A stretch of DNA of 64,000 bases, from positions 124,001 to 188,000 of the forward strand of contig NZ_JADCUC010000006.1 of the NCBI RefSeq assembly GCF_016464365.1. Reading direction: 5' to 3'. The translations under genes were made by a program, and so were the position numbers. The stretch's first letter is position 1; each line of letters starts with the position of its first letter. Shown here piece by piece: positions 8,258-17,683 of the stretch. Under the pieces are notes generated by a model. It did not search any database. It was not told where the DNA came from and saw nothing but the letters and a program-made list of their open reading frames with translations. This stretch comes from Sandaracinobacteroides hominis. GTDB lineage: Bacteria > Pseudomonadota > Alphaproteobacteria > Sphingomonadales > Sphingomonadaceae.

Positions 8258-10690
8258 GTGAACATCCAGCGCCCCGCCCGGCCCGGCCCAGCCGCTGAAG
8301 CCGTCTCTGACGTCCCGCTTGCGCTTGGGCCGGCAGATGGCCCGCTTGCGCGCGGCCAGACAGGCGAGTTCAGCTTCCAGAGCCGGCGGATGCTGTTCGA
8401 ATGGTGGGCCGTGCTGGTGGCGGCGACGCTTGCCATGATAGCCATCAGCACCTTGTGGCCGCCGGTACGGGCCGACAATCTGTTCTATGACCTGGTACTG
8501 CGGATGAACCCCGCACCGGCCAGCCAGCGCGTGCTGATTGTCGCCATCGATAACCGCAGCCTGTCGGAAATCGGTCTCTGGCCCTGGAACCGGGAAGTCC
8601 ATGCGCGACTGATCGAAAAACTGACCGAGGCGGGCCCTGCGGCGGTTGGGTACGATGTGCTCTTTCCCGAGGCGTCCGATCCGGTAGCCGATCGAAAGCT
8701 GGCCGACGCCATTGCCGGAAACGGCCGGCTGGTCTTGCCGTCCATCGTCGAAATCCCCGGCCCGGATGGCGCTCCCTCCATCCAGATTCCGCCCGTGGAA
8801 CCCATCGGCAGCGCGGCAAGAAGCACAGGTCATGTGGCAACCCGCCCCGACCGCGACGGGGTGGTTCGCGCAGTAGACCGCCTCACAGACGGGGACGGGC
8901 GCCGCAACCTGCACATGGGCGAGGCGGTCGCGGCCGTGGTGCGGGGCGACAATGCCCTGCTCGCCGCTCCGCGCCCCGCCCCCAATTCCGAAGTGCTGGC
9001 CCCGGTTCGCGATCTGATTCCGTTCGCAGGCCCCGCCGGCACCTATTCGCGCTTCAGCTTCGCCGATGTGCTGGCAGGCCGGGTTCCACCCGATCTGATC
9101 GCCGGCCGCATCGTGCTGGTGGGCGCGACCGCCTCCGGCATGGGAGACCGCTTCTCGACGCCGATGTCGGGAACGCTGGAAACCATGCCCGGCGTCGAAC
9201 TGAACGCCAATTACGTCGATAGTCTGCTGGCTGACCGGATGATCCGCGCAGCGCCCCCCTGGGCGTGGATATTGTTCTCGCTGCTTCCGGTCTGGCTGCT
9301 GATGATGAGCCTGCTGTTCCTCGGGCCGCGGGTGAACCTCTGGCTGGGGGTAGGAATCGGCCTCGCCGTCTTCCTCATCACCTTCCTCTCGCTTGCCGTC
9401 TTCCGCTTCTGGCTGCCGCCGGCAATGGCGCTTTTCGGCATCGGCCTCATCTATCCGCTCTGGGGATGGCGCCGGCTTGATCTCGCGAGCCGCTATATGG
9501 TGGCGGAACTGCGCGAGCTGCGATCCGAACCTGCGGTGCTGCCGCGCCACCAGGCCGAACTTTCCGGCGACCCGGTCGAGCGGCAGATCCTGCTGATGCA
9601 CGAAGCCATTCGCGACATCCGCGACCTCAGGCGTTTCGTCGCCCAGTCGCTGGACAGCCTGCCGGATGCCGCCGTCGTCACCGACCTTGAGGGCATGGTG
9701 CTGATCGCCAACGACGCCGCCGATGCGCTGTTCGAGCAGCGGCTGGCCGGAAACCTGCTGGGCCGGCCGCTCGATCAGCTGTTCCGCAGCCTCGATTCCG
9801 ATCCGCGCCTGCCCGATCCGCGCGCCGTCGAGCTGATGGATGCGATGCAGCGGATGTCGCTTGCATCCTCGGCAACGACCGACAACGGCTATGAAACGCG
9901 GCTGGCCGACGGAACCAGCCTCGAAATTCGCGTCGCCTTCTTCACCGACGCCGCGCGCCGGCCGCTGGGCTGGATCTGCCGCTTTGCCGATATCACCGAG
10001 CTGCGCGCGTCCGAACGCCAGCGCGAGGATGCACTGCGCCTGCTGACGCACGACATGCGGGCGCCGCAAGCCTCCATCCTCGCCGTGCTGGAAGCCGAGG
10101 GCAAGAAAGTGCCGCCCGAACTGGCCCGCCGGCTGGAGCGCTATGCGCACCAGACGCTCAGCCTCGCCGACGACTTCGTCCATCTCGCCCGCGCCGAAAG
10201 CGGCCGATTTGTCGTGGAAACCTTCAACCTGTCCGATGCGCTGCTGGATTCCGTCGACGACCTCTGGCCGCTCGCCGACGCCAAGCGCATCCGCATCGTC
10301 TCCGACGTTCCGGAAACCGAAGCACTGGTCACCGGCGACAGAGCGCTGCTCACCCGGTCGATCACCAACCTTCTGGGCAATGCGCTCAAATACAGCGACG
10401 AACGCACCCACGTTCAGGCGCGAATCCGGCTGGAAGACAAGTTCGTGATCGCCGAAATCGAGGATCAGGGCCGCGGCATCGCGGAAGAGGACCTCGGCAA
10501 GCTGTTCGAGGCGTTCAGCCGCCTCGCTCCCCCCGAAGGCGCCCCCGCCGCAACCGCCGCACCCGGAGCAGGGCTCGGCCTTGCCTTCGTGAAGGCGGTG
10601 GTCGAACGCCACCGAGGGCAGGTCAGCGTTACCTCGGTGGAAGGCAAGGGATCGATCTTCGGGATGCGCCTGCCCCGGGCAAAGGCCTGA
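8258..10690 (+). CDS. CHASE2-domain sensor histidine kinase
   Basis: 810 residues from a GTG start. An N-terminal membrane segment (about 45-65) is followed by a periplasmic CHASE2 domain (about 70-325; RVLIVAIDNRSLSEIG, LWPWNREVHARLIEKL, GRIVLVGATASGMGD) and three further membrane segments (about 330-405). A PAS domain (about 455-570) leads to the HisKA box with His598 in LLTHDMRAPQ and an ATPase domain with N box NLLGNALKYS, G1 DQGRGIAEED and G2 GAGLGLAFVKA. CHASE2 domains sense unknown extracytoplasmic cues. With the preceding regulator and FecR-like gene it forms a plausible envelope-sensing triad on one strand. Confidence 0.93.
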   Translation: MNIQRPARPGPAAEAVSDVPLALGPADGPLARGQTGEFSFQSRRMLFEWWAVLVAATLAMIAISTLWPPVRADNLFYDLVLRMNPAPASQRVLIVAIDNRSLSEIGLWPWNREVHARLIEKLTEAGPAAVGYDVLFPEASDPVADRKLADAIAGNGRLVLPSIVEIPGPDGAPSIQIPPVEPIGSAARSTGHVATRPDRDGVVRAVDRLTDGDGRRNLHMGEAVAAVVRGDNALLAAPRPAPNSEVLAPVRDLIPFAGPAGTYSRFSFADVLAGRVPPDLIAGRIVLVGATASGMGDRFSTPMSGTLETMPGVELNANYVDSLLADRMIRAAPPWAWILFSLLPVWLLMMSLLFLGPRVNLWLGVGIGLAVFLITFLSLAVFRFWLPPAMALFGIGLIYPLWGWRRLDLASRYMVAELRELRSEPAVLPRHQAELSGDPVERQILLMHEAIRDIRDLRRFVAQSLDSLPDAAVVTDLEGMVLIANDAADALFEQRLAGNLLGRPLDQLFRSLDSDPRLPDPRAVELMDAMQRMSLASSATTDNGYETRLADGTSLEIRVAFFTDAARRPLGWICRFADITELRASERQREDALRLLTHDMRAPQASILAVLEAEGKKVPPELARRLERYAHQTLSLADDFVHLARAESGRFVVETFNLSDALLDSVDDLWPLADAKRIRIVSDVPETEALVTGDRALLTRSITNLLGNALKYSDERTHVQARIRLEDKFVIAEIEDQGRGIAEEDLGKLFEAFSRLAPPEGAPAATAAPGAGLGLAFVKAVVERHRGQVSVTSVEGKGSIFGMRLPRAKA

Positions 10691-10790
10691 GGATGAGGGC
10701 CGGAGCGGTAGACTCACCCAGCTCGAAAACCTACGCGGAAAAACAGGAAGATAGAGCGGCCTTTCCGATGCAGTCAGAACAAGATTCGTC

Positions 10791-12380
10791 CTAGGCTGCA
10801 GCCTCTGCCAGCGCCCGCGCCGCTTCATAGTCTGCCTTGCCGTTCGGTGCGCGTGGCACCTTCGGCACCACAACCACCCGCTTCGGCGCCTTGTAGGCGG
10901 CCAGGTTCGCCTTCACATGCGCGATCAGATCGGCTTCCGCGGCGGATGAAAGCGTCTCCACAACGGCCGTGACCGCCTGACCCCATTTCTCGTCCTTCAC
11001 GCCGAACACCAGCGCGTCCTCCACGGCGGCATGCGTCTTCAGCGCTTCCTCGACCTCTTCCGGGAAGATCTTCTCGCCACCGGAATTGATGCACTGGCTG
11101 CCACGACCCAGCAGCGTCAGCGTCCCGTCAGCCTCCAGCACCCCCCAGTCACCGGGCATGGTAAAGCGCCGCCCGCCAACTTCCACGAAGGTGCGCGCGG
11201 TCTTTTCCGGATCCTTCCAATAGCCGCGCGGGATCAGGCCGCCGGTGCGGGCTACCCGCCCCTGAATACCGGGATCGGTCACCACGCGCAGGCTGCCATC
11301 CTCCTCTTCCGCCAGCAGGATGGTATCCGGATCGTGCATGAAGCGTGTCGGCTCCGAGCTATTCGCCACCGACGTGACCGCCGCCCCATAGCCAAGGCCC
11401 TCGGAGGAGCCATAGGAATCGACGCACAGCATGGTCGGGCAGTGGGCGATCAGCGCCGCCTTGATTTCCGGGGACCACATCGTGCCGGAGGAGATCATTA
11501 CCGTGATTCGCCCCAGCTTGCCCTTTCCAGCCTCGATGCTGCGCAGCAAAGGCCGGGCAAAGGCGTCGCCAACGATCACGCAGAAGTCCGGATTGTGCCG
11601 CTCGGACAGGGCCAGCGCCTCTTCCGGCTCGAAACCGCGGCCGGTGGCGGTGATCACCGTTCCACCCAGCGCCAGCGCATAGATGCCCATCAGCAGGCCC
11701 GTTCCATGCATCAGTGGCGGCAGTACCAGCAACTTCCGCCGCGCCGGATTCGCCAGCACAGCTTCCAGATGCGCCTCCAGCGAGGCCGGCGGTTCGCCAC
11801 CGATGCTCGCGGTACCGCCGCCCAGTGCCTGCCACAACACGGACTGGTCCCACATCACGCCCTTCGGCATGCCGGTCGTGCCGCCGGTATAGATGAACAA
11901 CATGTCGTCCGGCTGGTGATCCGCCGCGACTGGCGTGGAATCGCCGCGTGCCACCGCGTCGAAATCCTGCGCCCATGGCGCCGTCTCGCCCCCTACCTGG
12001 AGCCACAACTTTACATGCGGCAGCCTGTCCCTGAGGCCGCCAAGCACCTCCGCGAACTCCGCATCGAAGACGACCACGGCTGCGTCGCTGTTATCGAGGA
12101 TGTAGTGCAGTTCCTCGCCGGTATAGCGATAGTTGACGTTCACATGCACGAGCCGGCCCTTGAATCCGGCAACCGTGGTCGTGAGATAGGCCGGCGAATT
12201 CCGCATCAGGTGCGCCAGCCGGTCGCCGGGGCGGGCACCCGCCACGGCAAAGGCATTCGCCAGCGCATTGGAACGGCTGTTCAGCGTTGCCCAGTCGATC
12301 GTCTCGTCACCATGGATCAGCGCGGGGGCATTTCCCAGCTTTCCGCCAAGCCGCTCCAGAATTTCTCCGAACGAGACCAT
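10791..12380 (-). CDS. Acyl-CoA synthetase (AMP-binding family)
   Basis: 529 residues from the ATG at 12380 (MVSFGEILERLGG), preceded by a GGAGAGGAGTGG ribosome site; an upstream in-frame extension lacks support. Motif A3 is IYTGGTTGMPKGVMW (residues near 180) and the C-terminal region has INSGGEKIFPEEVEEAL and APNGKADYEAAR, with the acylation Lys. It activates a carboxylic acid as acyl-AMP and transfers it to CoA. The substrate is not evident; long-chain, sterol-side-chain or aromatic acids are all used by close family types. It is divergent from a quinone oxidoreductase over about 100 bases and convergent with the CHASE2 kinase gene. Confidence 0.9.
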   Translation of the reverse strand: MVSFGEILERLGGKLGNAPALIHGDETIDWATLNSRSNALANAFAVAGARPGDRLAHLMRNSPAYLTTTVAGFKGRLVHVNVNYRYTGEELHYILDNSDAAVVVFDAEFAEVLGGLRDRLPHVKLWLQVGGETAPWAQDFDAVARGDSTPVAADHQPDDMLFIYTGGTTGMPKGVMWDQSVLWQALGGGTASIGGEPPASLEAHLEAVLANPARRKLLVLPPLMHGTGLLMGIYALALGGTVITATGRGFEPEEALALSERHNPDFCVIVGDAFARPLLRSIEAGKGKLGRITVMISSGTMWSPEIKAALIAHCPTMLCVDSYGSSEGLGYGAAVTSVANSSEPTRFMHDPDTILLAEEEDGSLRVVTDPGIQGRVARTGGLIPRGYWKDPEKTARTFVEVGGRRFTMPGDWGVLEADGTLTLLGRGSQCINSGGEKIFPEEVEEALKTHAAVEDALVFGVKDEKWGQAVTAVVETLSSAAEADLIAHVKANLAAYKAPKRVVVVPKVPRAPNGKADYEAARALAEAAA

Positions 12381-12479
12381 GCCACTCCTCTCCACAACAA
12401 ACCCTCCTGTTGAATTTACATCGTGCAAGCCGGCCAGCAACCGCGCAAAAGGGAGAGAGGGTTCAGGAGAAATGGCAAA

Positions 12480-13451
12480 ATGCGGGCCTGGCGCGTCGAG
12501 AAGCTCGAGGGAATTTCGGCACTTGAGCTGCAGGAACTTCCCGATCCGCCGGCACCCGGCGCCGGCGAGGCGACGGTTGCGATGTCTGCAGTCGGCCTCA
12601 ACTATCCCGATCTGCTGATGCTGTCCGGCGGCTACCAGTTCCGCCCGGAGCTGCCCTACACGCCCGGCATGGAAGGCGTCGGCCGCATCACGGCTGTGGG
12701 CGAGGGGGTGGCGGCGGACCTTCTGGGCCTGCGAATGCTGGTCGGTGGCCGCACCGGGCTGCTGGCAGAGCAGTTGACGCTGCCGCTAGCATCGCTTCGC
12801 CCGGTTCCCGAAGCGCTCGGAGACGCGGAGGCCGCCGGCTTTACCACCGGGGCGCTCACGGCATGGGTCGCCCTGCAGGTGCGCGGCAGGCTCGCGCAGG
12901 GTGAACATCTGCTGGTGCTGGGCGCGGGCGGCGGGATGGGGCTTGCGGCGGTATCGATGGGCGTTGCACTCGGCGCCCGCGTCACGGCGGTCGCCTCCAC
13001 CGGCGCCAAGCGCGAAGCGGCGCTGGCGGCGGGCGCATCGCAAGTGGTGGAGATGGACCGCGAGGCGCCCGACTTTACCGCGCTCAAGGCCCAGTGCGAT
13101 GTGGTGTTCGACCCGGTGGGAGGCGCAGCCGTCGTCCCGGCGCTGAAAACTCTGCGCTGGGGCGGTCGCTATCTGGTGATCGGCTTTGTTGGCGGGCGTC
13201 CCGATCCGCTCCCGACGAACCTCGCCCTGCTGAAGGGGCTGGAGATCCTTGGCGTTCGCGCCGGGGAGGCGGGCCGGCAGGACCCCGCCATCGGACGCGC
13301 GGCGCTTGCCGGTATAGACCGGCTGGCGGCAGAGGGGAAGCTCCGGCCGCAGGTAGGGCTGGAGGTGCCGTTCGAATCCGCTGCGGAAGCGTTTCGCCGC
13401 ATGGAAGACGGCACGCTGCTTGGAAAGGCCGTGATCCGGGTTCGCGGTTGA
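12480..13451 (+). CDS. Zinc-independent NADPH:quinone oxidoreductase (MDR family)
   Basis: 323 residues from the ATG at 12480 (MRAWRVEKLEG), with AGGAGA upstream. The GroES-like domain (about 25-110) contains SAVGLNYPDLLMLSGGY and GMEGVGRITAVGEGV; the Rossmann fold shows LLVLGAGGGMGLAAVSMGVA and the NADPH ribose-phosphate region. Zinc-ligand cysteines of classical alcohol dehydrogenases are absent, placing it with QOR/crotonase-like reductases. It probably reduces quinones or alpha,beta-unsaturated carbonyl compounds. Its divergent arrangement with an acyl-CoA synthetase suggests shared regulation from the 99-base spacer, perhaps in lipid or aromatic acid metabolism. Confidence 0.88.
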   Translation: MRAWRVEKLEGISALELQELPDPPAPGAGEATVAMSAVGLNYPDLLMLSGGYQFRPELPYTPGMEGVGRITAVGEGVAADLLGLRMLVGGRTGLLAEQLTLPLASLRPVPEALGDAEAAGFTTGALTAWVALQVRGRLAQGEHLLVLGAGGGMGLAAVSMGVALGARVTAVASTGAKREAALAAGASQVVEMDREAPDFTALKAQCDVVFDPVGGAAVVPALKTLRWGGRYLVIGFVGGRPDPLPTNLALLKGLEILGVRAGEAGRQDPAIGRAALAGIDRLAAEGKLRPQVGLEVPFESAAEAFRRMEDGTLLGKAVIRVRG

Positions 13452-13512
13452 GCGGAACAGTCAGGCCCGGAACTGGTTCTCTTCGCGGGCGCACGGCCCG
13501 TGGAGATCAGAC

Positions 13513-13650
13513 ATGAAGAAGTCGTATATCGGAGCCCTGTTCCTGTCCTCGCTGGTTTTGCTGACCGCGTGCAACACGACCGAAGGCGTCGGCAAGGACA
13601 TGCAGTCGGCCGGCAAGGAAATCTCGAAAACCGCGGACGAGAACAAGTAG
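13513..13650 (+). CDS. Entericidin A/B-family small lipoprotein
   Basis: A 45-residue peptide with a TGGAG ribosome site 7 bases before the ATG. It has a lipoprotein signal with lipobox LTAC, then NTTEGVGKDMQSAGKEISKT, the entericidin signature in which the mature chain is a short amphipathic helix. Entericidins are envelope lipoproteins linked to stationary-phase lysis in enterobacteria; in alphaproteobacteria they are common and functionally obscure. It stands alone between the quinone oxidoreductase and the glycine riboswitch. Confidence 0.88.
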   Translation: MKKSYIGALFLSSLVLLTACNTTEGVGKDMQSAGKEISKTADENK

Positions 13651-13738
13651 CGCGACGTCTCGCGCCATTGACCGAATCGGGCGGTTGCTCCAAGGCCGGA
13701 CAAGTCGGCGGAAGCCCTGTTCCGGGGCAACCGGCGAC

Positions 13739-13955
13739 GCTGCGGGAGAGTGCGATGCGGGCAACTGCAAAGCCGCCGAAGGAGCAACCGCCCCCGGAAT
13801 CTCTCAGGCCAAAGGACCGCAGCGTCGCTTCGTGTTGAAACGGCAGTCTGGAAAGCGCCCCGGTTCGGGTTTCACCCGGTTTCGCGGCCACCGAAGGGGT
13901 AAGCTGCGACCGTAAAGGTTGCCGTGAAAGCTCTCAGGTCTCGTGACAGGCGGGG
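13739..13955 (+). promoter_or_regulatory. Tandem glycine riboswitch controlling the gcv operon
   Basis: Two aptamers lie in a row. Aptamer 1 (about 13739-13822) runs from GCGGGAGAG through GCCGCCGAAGGAGCAA and CTCTCAGGCCAAAGGACCGC; aptamer 2 (about 13845-13955) has the matching TCTGGAAAGC, CCACCGAAGGGGTAAGC and AAAGCTCTCAGGTCTCGTGACAG blocks. The conserved CCGAAGG(A/G)G and CTCTCAGG elements in both copies are diagnostic. The RNA lies directly upstream of gcvT; family precedent is activation by glycine. A downstream expression-platform hairpin is not clear, but the ribosome site GAGG (13990) is close enough for translational control. Confidence 0.93.
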
Positions 13956-14000
13956 GCGGGCAGGCAGTATATCGCTGCCTTGCAGTCACGAGGTGCGTCC

Positions 14001-15131
14001 ATGGCTGAAGACTCCGCCGACCTGTTGAAATTGCCGCTCGATGCGCTGCACCTGTCGCTGGAAGGCCGCATGGTGCCGTTCGCCGGCTATGCCATGCCGG
14101 TGCAATATCCGCTGGGCGTGATGAACGAACATCTGTGGACTCGGCAGCATGCGGGTCTTTTCGATGTCAGCCACATGGGTCAGCTCACGCTGGAAGGGGA
14201 GGGCGCCGCCGAATGGCTGGAAAGCATTGCGCCGGGCGATTTCAAGGCGCTGCAACCCGGCCGCATCCGCTATTCCCTGCTGCTGGCCGACGATGGCGGG
14301 ATCCTCGACGACCTGATGGTCACCAACAGCTCGCATGGCTTTTATCTGGTCGTGAACGGCGCCACCAAGCACGACGATATCGCCCATATGCGCAAGAGCC
14401 TGCCCAAGGGTCTGACACTGACGCACATGGAGGGCGCGGCGCTGCTGGCCCTGCAGGGCCCGGAAGCGGTCGACGTGATGAAGCGCCTGGGCGTAAGTCC
14501 CGAATTCCCCGGCATTCCTGCAATCGACGAGCTGAAGTTCATGCAGGCCAGCCCCTATCTATGGCAGGGCGTACGCCTGGGCATCAGCCGCTCGGGCTAT
14601 ACCGGCGAGGACGGGTATGAGATTTCCCTCGATCCGCAGGACGCAGAACGCTTCGCCAAGGCGCTGCTGGCCGACGCATCGGTGAAGCCCATCGGCCTCG
14701 GCGCCCGCGACAGCCTGCGCCTCGAAGCCGGCCTGCCGCTCTATGGCCATGATCTGACGCCGGAGATCGAGCCGGTGGAAGCCGGGCTCGCCTTCGCCAT
14801 TTCCAAGCGCCGCAAGACCGAAGGCGGCTTCCCCGGAGCCGACCGCATCCTGAAGGCGCTGCTCGATGGCCCCGCCCGCAAGCGTGTCGGCTTGAAATTC
14901 GATGGGCGCCAGCCCGCCCGCGAAGGTGCCGACGTGTTCGTGGGCGATGCCAAAGTTGGCGTCGTCACGTCCGGCGGCTTCGGCCCGTCGGTCGGCGCGC
15001 CGGTCGCCATGGCCTATGTCGATGCCGCCCATGCCGCAGACGGCACAGCGCTGGAAGTCGAAGTGCGGGGCAAGCGGCTGGCGGCGACCGTCGTCCCGAT
15101 GCCCTTCTGGCAGAAGACCTATGTCCGCTGA
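14001..15131 (+). CDS. gcvT: Glycine cleavage system T protein (aminomethyltransferase)
   Basis: 376 residues, started at the ATG at 14001 behind GAGG; the usual length for GcvT. N-terminal PFAGYAMPVQYP and DVSHMGQLTLEG, central GISRSGYTGEDGYEIS and SLRLEAGLPLYGHDL, and C-terminal GVVTSGGFGPSVG are family hallmarks. The enzyme takes the aminomethyl group from lipoyl-GcvH, releases ammonia and makes methylene-tetrahydrofolate in the cytosol. It is the first gene after the glycine riboswitch and heads a five-gene operon. Confidence 0.96.
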   Translation: MAEDSADLLKLPLDALHLSLEGRMVPFAGYAMPVQYPLGVMNEHLWTRQHAGLFDVSHMGQLTLEGEGAAEWLESIAPGDFKALQPGRIRYSLLLADDGGILDDLMVTNSSHGFYLVVNGATKHDDIAHMRKSLPKGLTLTHMEGAALLALQGPEAVDVMKRLGVSPEFPGIPAIDELKFMQASPYLWQGVRLGISRSGYTGEDGYEISLDPQDAERFAKALLADASVKPIGLGARDSLRLEAGLPLYGHDLTPEIEPVEAGLAFAISKRRKTEGGFPGADRILKALLDGPARKRVGLKFDGRQPAREGADVFVGDAKVGVVTSGGFGPSVGAPVAMAYVDAAHAADGTALEVEVRGKRLAATVVPMPFWQKTYVR

Positions 15132-15168
15132 TTTTGGCCGCAATTTTAGCCACCGAGGAGTTTGAGGG

Positions 15169-15537
15169 ATGCGCTACTACACCGAAGATCATGAGTGGCT
15201 GGAAGTTTCCGGCAGCACCGCCACCGTCGGCATAACCGATTATGCGCAGGGCCAGCTGGGAGACGTCGTTTTCGTGGAGCTGCCCGAGGCGGGCCGCGCC
15301 GTCACCAAGGGCAAGGAAGCCGCAGTCGTCGAATCCGTGAAGGCAGCAAGCGAAGTCTATGCCCCGGTTTCCGGCACCGTCACCGAAGCGAACGCCGCGC
15401 TGGAAGGCACGCCGGACCTTGTCAACAGCTCGCCCGAGGCGGACGGCTGGTTCTTCAGGCTGACGCTGTCCGATCCGTCGCAGCTGGAAGGGCTGATGGA
15501 CGAAGCCGCTTACAAAGCCTTCGTCGACGCGCTGTGA
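15169..15537 (+). CDS. gcvH: Glycine cleavage system H protein
   Basis: 122 residues, typical length. The lipoyl domain includes the lipoylation site Lys58 in ESVKAASE and the family motifs [28 protein letters not shown] and [10 protein letters not shown]. It shuttles the aminomethyl group between P and T proteins. A GAGGAGTTTGAGGG stretch in the 37-base spacer after gcvT provides its ribosome site. Its stop overlaps the GTG of the next gene. Confidence 0.97.
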   Translation: MRYYTEDHEWLEVSGSTATVGITDYAQGQLGDVVFVELPEAGRAVTKGKEAAVVESVKAASEVYAPVSGTVTEANAALEGTPDLVNSSPEADGWFFRLTLSDPSQLEGLMDEAAYKAFVDAL

Positions 15538-16313
15538 GCAGCGAAACGCCCAACCCTGCCTCGCTGTGGGATGCCGGCCACTATGCCGCCCACGCCGCCT
15601 TCGTGCCGGCGCTGGGCGCTCCTGTGCTGGAACTGCTGGCCCCGCAACCGGGCGAGCGAATCCTGGACCTTGGCTGCGGCGACGGCGTGCTGACGGAAAA
15701 GCTGGTGGCCGCCGGCGCTTCGGTGCTGGGCGTCGACTATTCCGAGCCGATGCTGGACTCCGCCCGCAGCCGCGGCCTCGACGTGCAGCAGGCCAATGGC
15801 GAAGCGCTGACATTCAACGCCGAGTTCGACGCGGTCTTCTCCAACGCCGCCCTGCACTGGATGCTGGATGGCGCAGCCGTTGCCGCCGGCGTGTTCCGCG
15901 CGCTGAAGCCGGGCGGCCGCTTCGTCGGCGAAATGGGGGGCGAGGGCAATGTGGCGACGTTGCGCCGCACGCTGCGGGAAACGGTGGAGGCCATGGGCTT
16001 CACCCCGCCCACCAGCGATCCGCAATGGTATCCCTCCGTCGCCGAATTCTGCGGCTTGTATGCGGCCGCCGGCTTCACCGACATCGAGGCGCGGCTGATC
16101 CCCCGGCCCACGGCGCTTCCGGGCGGCACGAAGGACTGGTTCCGCACCTTCCGCGTCGGTTTCCTCGATACCTCCGGCGTGCCGGAAAACGCCCGCGACG
16201 AGCTTGCAGAGCGGGCCTCGCTGCTCGCCGACGCCCAGCTGCCCCGCGACGAACAGGGCCGGACACGCGCCGACTATGTCCGCCTCCGCTTCACGATGAG
16301 AAAGCCCGCCTGA
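15534..16313 (+). CDS. Class I SAM-dependent methyltransferase inside the gcv operon
   Basis: 259 residues from a GTG that overlaps the gcvH stop (GTGA). Motif [16 protein letters not shown] (about residues 41-55), then [28 protein letters not shown] and [15 protein letters not shown] give a clear Methyltransf_11/25 enzyme related to trans-aconitate methyltransferase-type proteins. The stop overlaps the gcvPA start by one base (TGATG). Complete embedding between gcvH and gcvPA means it is made under riboswitch control. It is not one of the four known cleavage-system components; the substrate is unknown. Confidence 0.88.
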   Translation: MSSETPNPASLWDAGHYAAHAAFVPALGAPVLELLAPQPGERILDLGCGDGVLTEKLVAAGASVLGVDYSEPMLDSARSRGLDVQQANGEALTFNAEFDAVFSNAALHWMLDGAAVAAGVFRALKPGGRFVGEMGGEGNVATLRRTLRETVEAMGFTPPTSDPQWYPSVAEFCGLYAAAGFTDIEARLIPRPTALPGGTKDWFRTFRVGFLDTSGVPENARDELAERASLLADAQLPRDEQGRTRADYVRLRFTMRKPA

Positions 16314-17683
16314 TGCGCTACCTTCCGCTCACCCCCGAAGACCGGCAGGCGATGCTCGCCAAGGTCGGCGCGACCAGCATCGACGAGCTTTTCGTCGATG
16401 TCCCGGCCGAAGCCCGGCTTTCCGCCCCGATCGAGGGCCTGCCGTTTCACAAGCCGGAAATGCTGGTGGAGCGTGAGCTGACCCGCATGGCGAACCGCAA
16501 CATGGCGGCCGGCCAGTATCCCTTTTTCATCGGCGCCGGCGCCTATCGCCACCATGTGCCGGCCTCGGTCGATCATCTGATCCAGCGCGGCGAATTCCTC
16601 ACCAGCTACACGCCCTACCAGCCGGAAATCGCCCAGGGCACGCTGCAATATCTGTTCGAGTTCCAGACCCAGGTTGCCCGCCTGCTGGGCATGGATGTCG
16701 CCAATGCCTCCATGTACGACGGCTCGACCGCGATGACCGAGGCCATCTTCATGGCCCGCCGCATCACCCGTCGCGGCACCACCCGCATCTCTGCCGGGGT
16801 GCATCCGCAATATATCTCGGCCGCGCAGACGCTCTGCCGCTTCACCGGTGACAAGCTGGTGATCGGAGAGCCTGATCTGGCCGGCGGCAACCCCGGCGAC
16901 GACATCGCCAGACTGATCGCCGGCATCGATTCCGATACCTCCGCCGTGATCGTGCAGAACCCCAATATCTTCGGCCATGTCGCGGACCTCTCCGAACTGG
17001 CCGCTGCTGCCCATGCCAGCGGCGCACTGCTGATCGTCGTCGTCACCGAAATCGTCTCGCTCGGCGCCATTCGCTCGCCGGGTGAAATGGGCGCCGACAT
17101 CGTCGTCGGCGAAGGCCAGTCGCTCGGCGTCGGCCTGCAGTTCGGCGGCCCGCACCTTGGTCTCTTCGCCTGCAACCAGAAGCATGTCCGGCAGATGCCC
17201 GGCCGCCTCTGCGGTGAAACGCTGGACGCCGACGGCCGCCGCGGCTTCGTGCTGACGCTCTCCACCCGCGAGCAGCACATCCGCCGCGAAAAGGCGACCT
17301 CCAACATCTGTACCAACTCCGGTCTGATGAGCCTTGCCTTCACCATCCACATGACGCTGCTCGGCGAAAAGGGCCTGCGCCATCTGGCCGAACTGAACCA
17401 CGCCCGCGCCTGCGAAACAGCCGACAAGCTGGCGGCGATTCCCGGCGTGAAGCTGCTCACCCAGCGCTTCTTCAACGAGTTTGCCATCGAAATTCCGGTG
17501 CCAGCCCGGCAGGCCGTGCGCGACATGGCGGAAATGGGCGTGCTTGGCGGTGTCAGCGCCGCCCGCCTCTATCCGGGCCATCCGGAGATGGACCGGGTGC
17601 TCATACTCGCCGTCACCGAAACCGTCTCCGCTGCAGATATCGACGCGCTGGTGCGCGCCCTTTCCGAGGTTGTCTCCAAATGA
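16313..17683 (+). CDS. gcvPA: Glycine dehydrogenase (decarboxylating) subunit 1
   Basis: 456 residues from the ATG at 16313 ([15 protein letters not shown]), the normal size for the alpha half of a split P protein. Typical segments are [38 protein letters not shown]-like [36 protein letters not shown] and [10 protein letters not shown]. It lacks the PLP-binding Lys, which lies in the partner subunit. With GcvPB it decarboxylates glycine and loads the aminomethyl group on GcvH. Start and stop both overlap neighbouring genes. Confidence 0.96.
   Translation: MRYLPLTPEDRQAMLAKVGATSIDELFVDVPAEARLSAPIEGLPFHKPEMLVERELTRMANRNMAAGQYPFFIGAGAYRHHVPASVDHLIQRGEFLTSYTPYQPEIAQGTLQYLFEFQTQVARLLGMDVANASMYDGSTAMTEAIFMARRITRRGTTRISAGVHPQYISAAQTLCRFTGDKLVIGEPDLAGGNPGDDIARLIAGIDSDTSAVIVQNPNIFGHVADLSELAAAAHASGALLIVVVTEIVSLGAIRSPGEMGADIVVGEGQSLGVGLQFGGPHLGLFACNQKHVRQMPGRLCGETLDADGRRGFVLTLSTREQHIRREKATSNICTNSGLMSLAFTIHMTLLGEKGLRHLAELNHARACETADKLAAIPGVKLLTQRFFNEFAIEIPVPARQAVRDMAEMGVLGGVSAARLYPGHPEMDRVLILAVTETVSAADIDALVRALSEVVSK

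Noticed and set aside
7880-10873. A very long open frame antisense to the CHASE2 kinase gene.
   Set aside because: It has no recognisable domain, and the opposite strand encodes a complete multi-domain kinase. Long antisense frames are expected in high-GC DNA with few stop codons.
13500-13838. An open frame spanning the entericidin and the glycine riboswitch.
   Set aside because: It is out of frame with the clear lipoprotein gene at 13513-13650 and runs through both conserved riboswitch elements, so it is not protein-coding.
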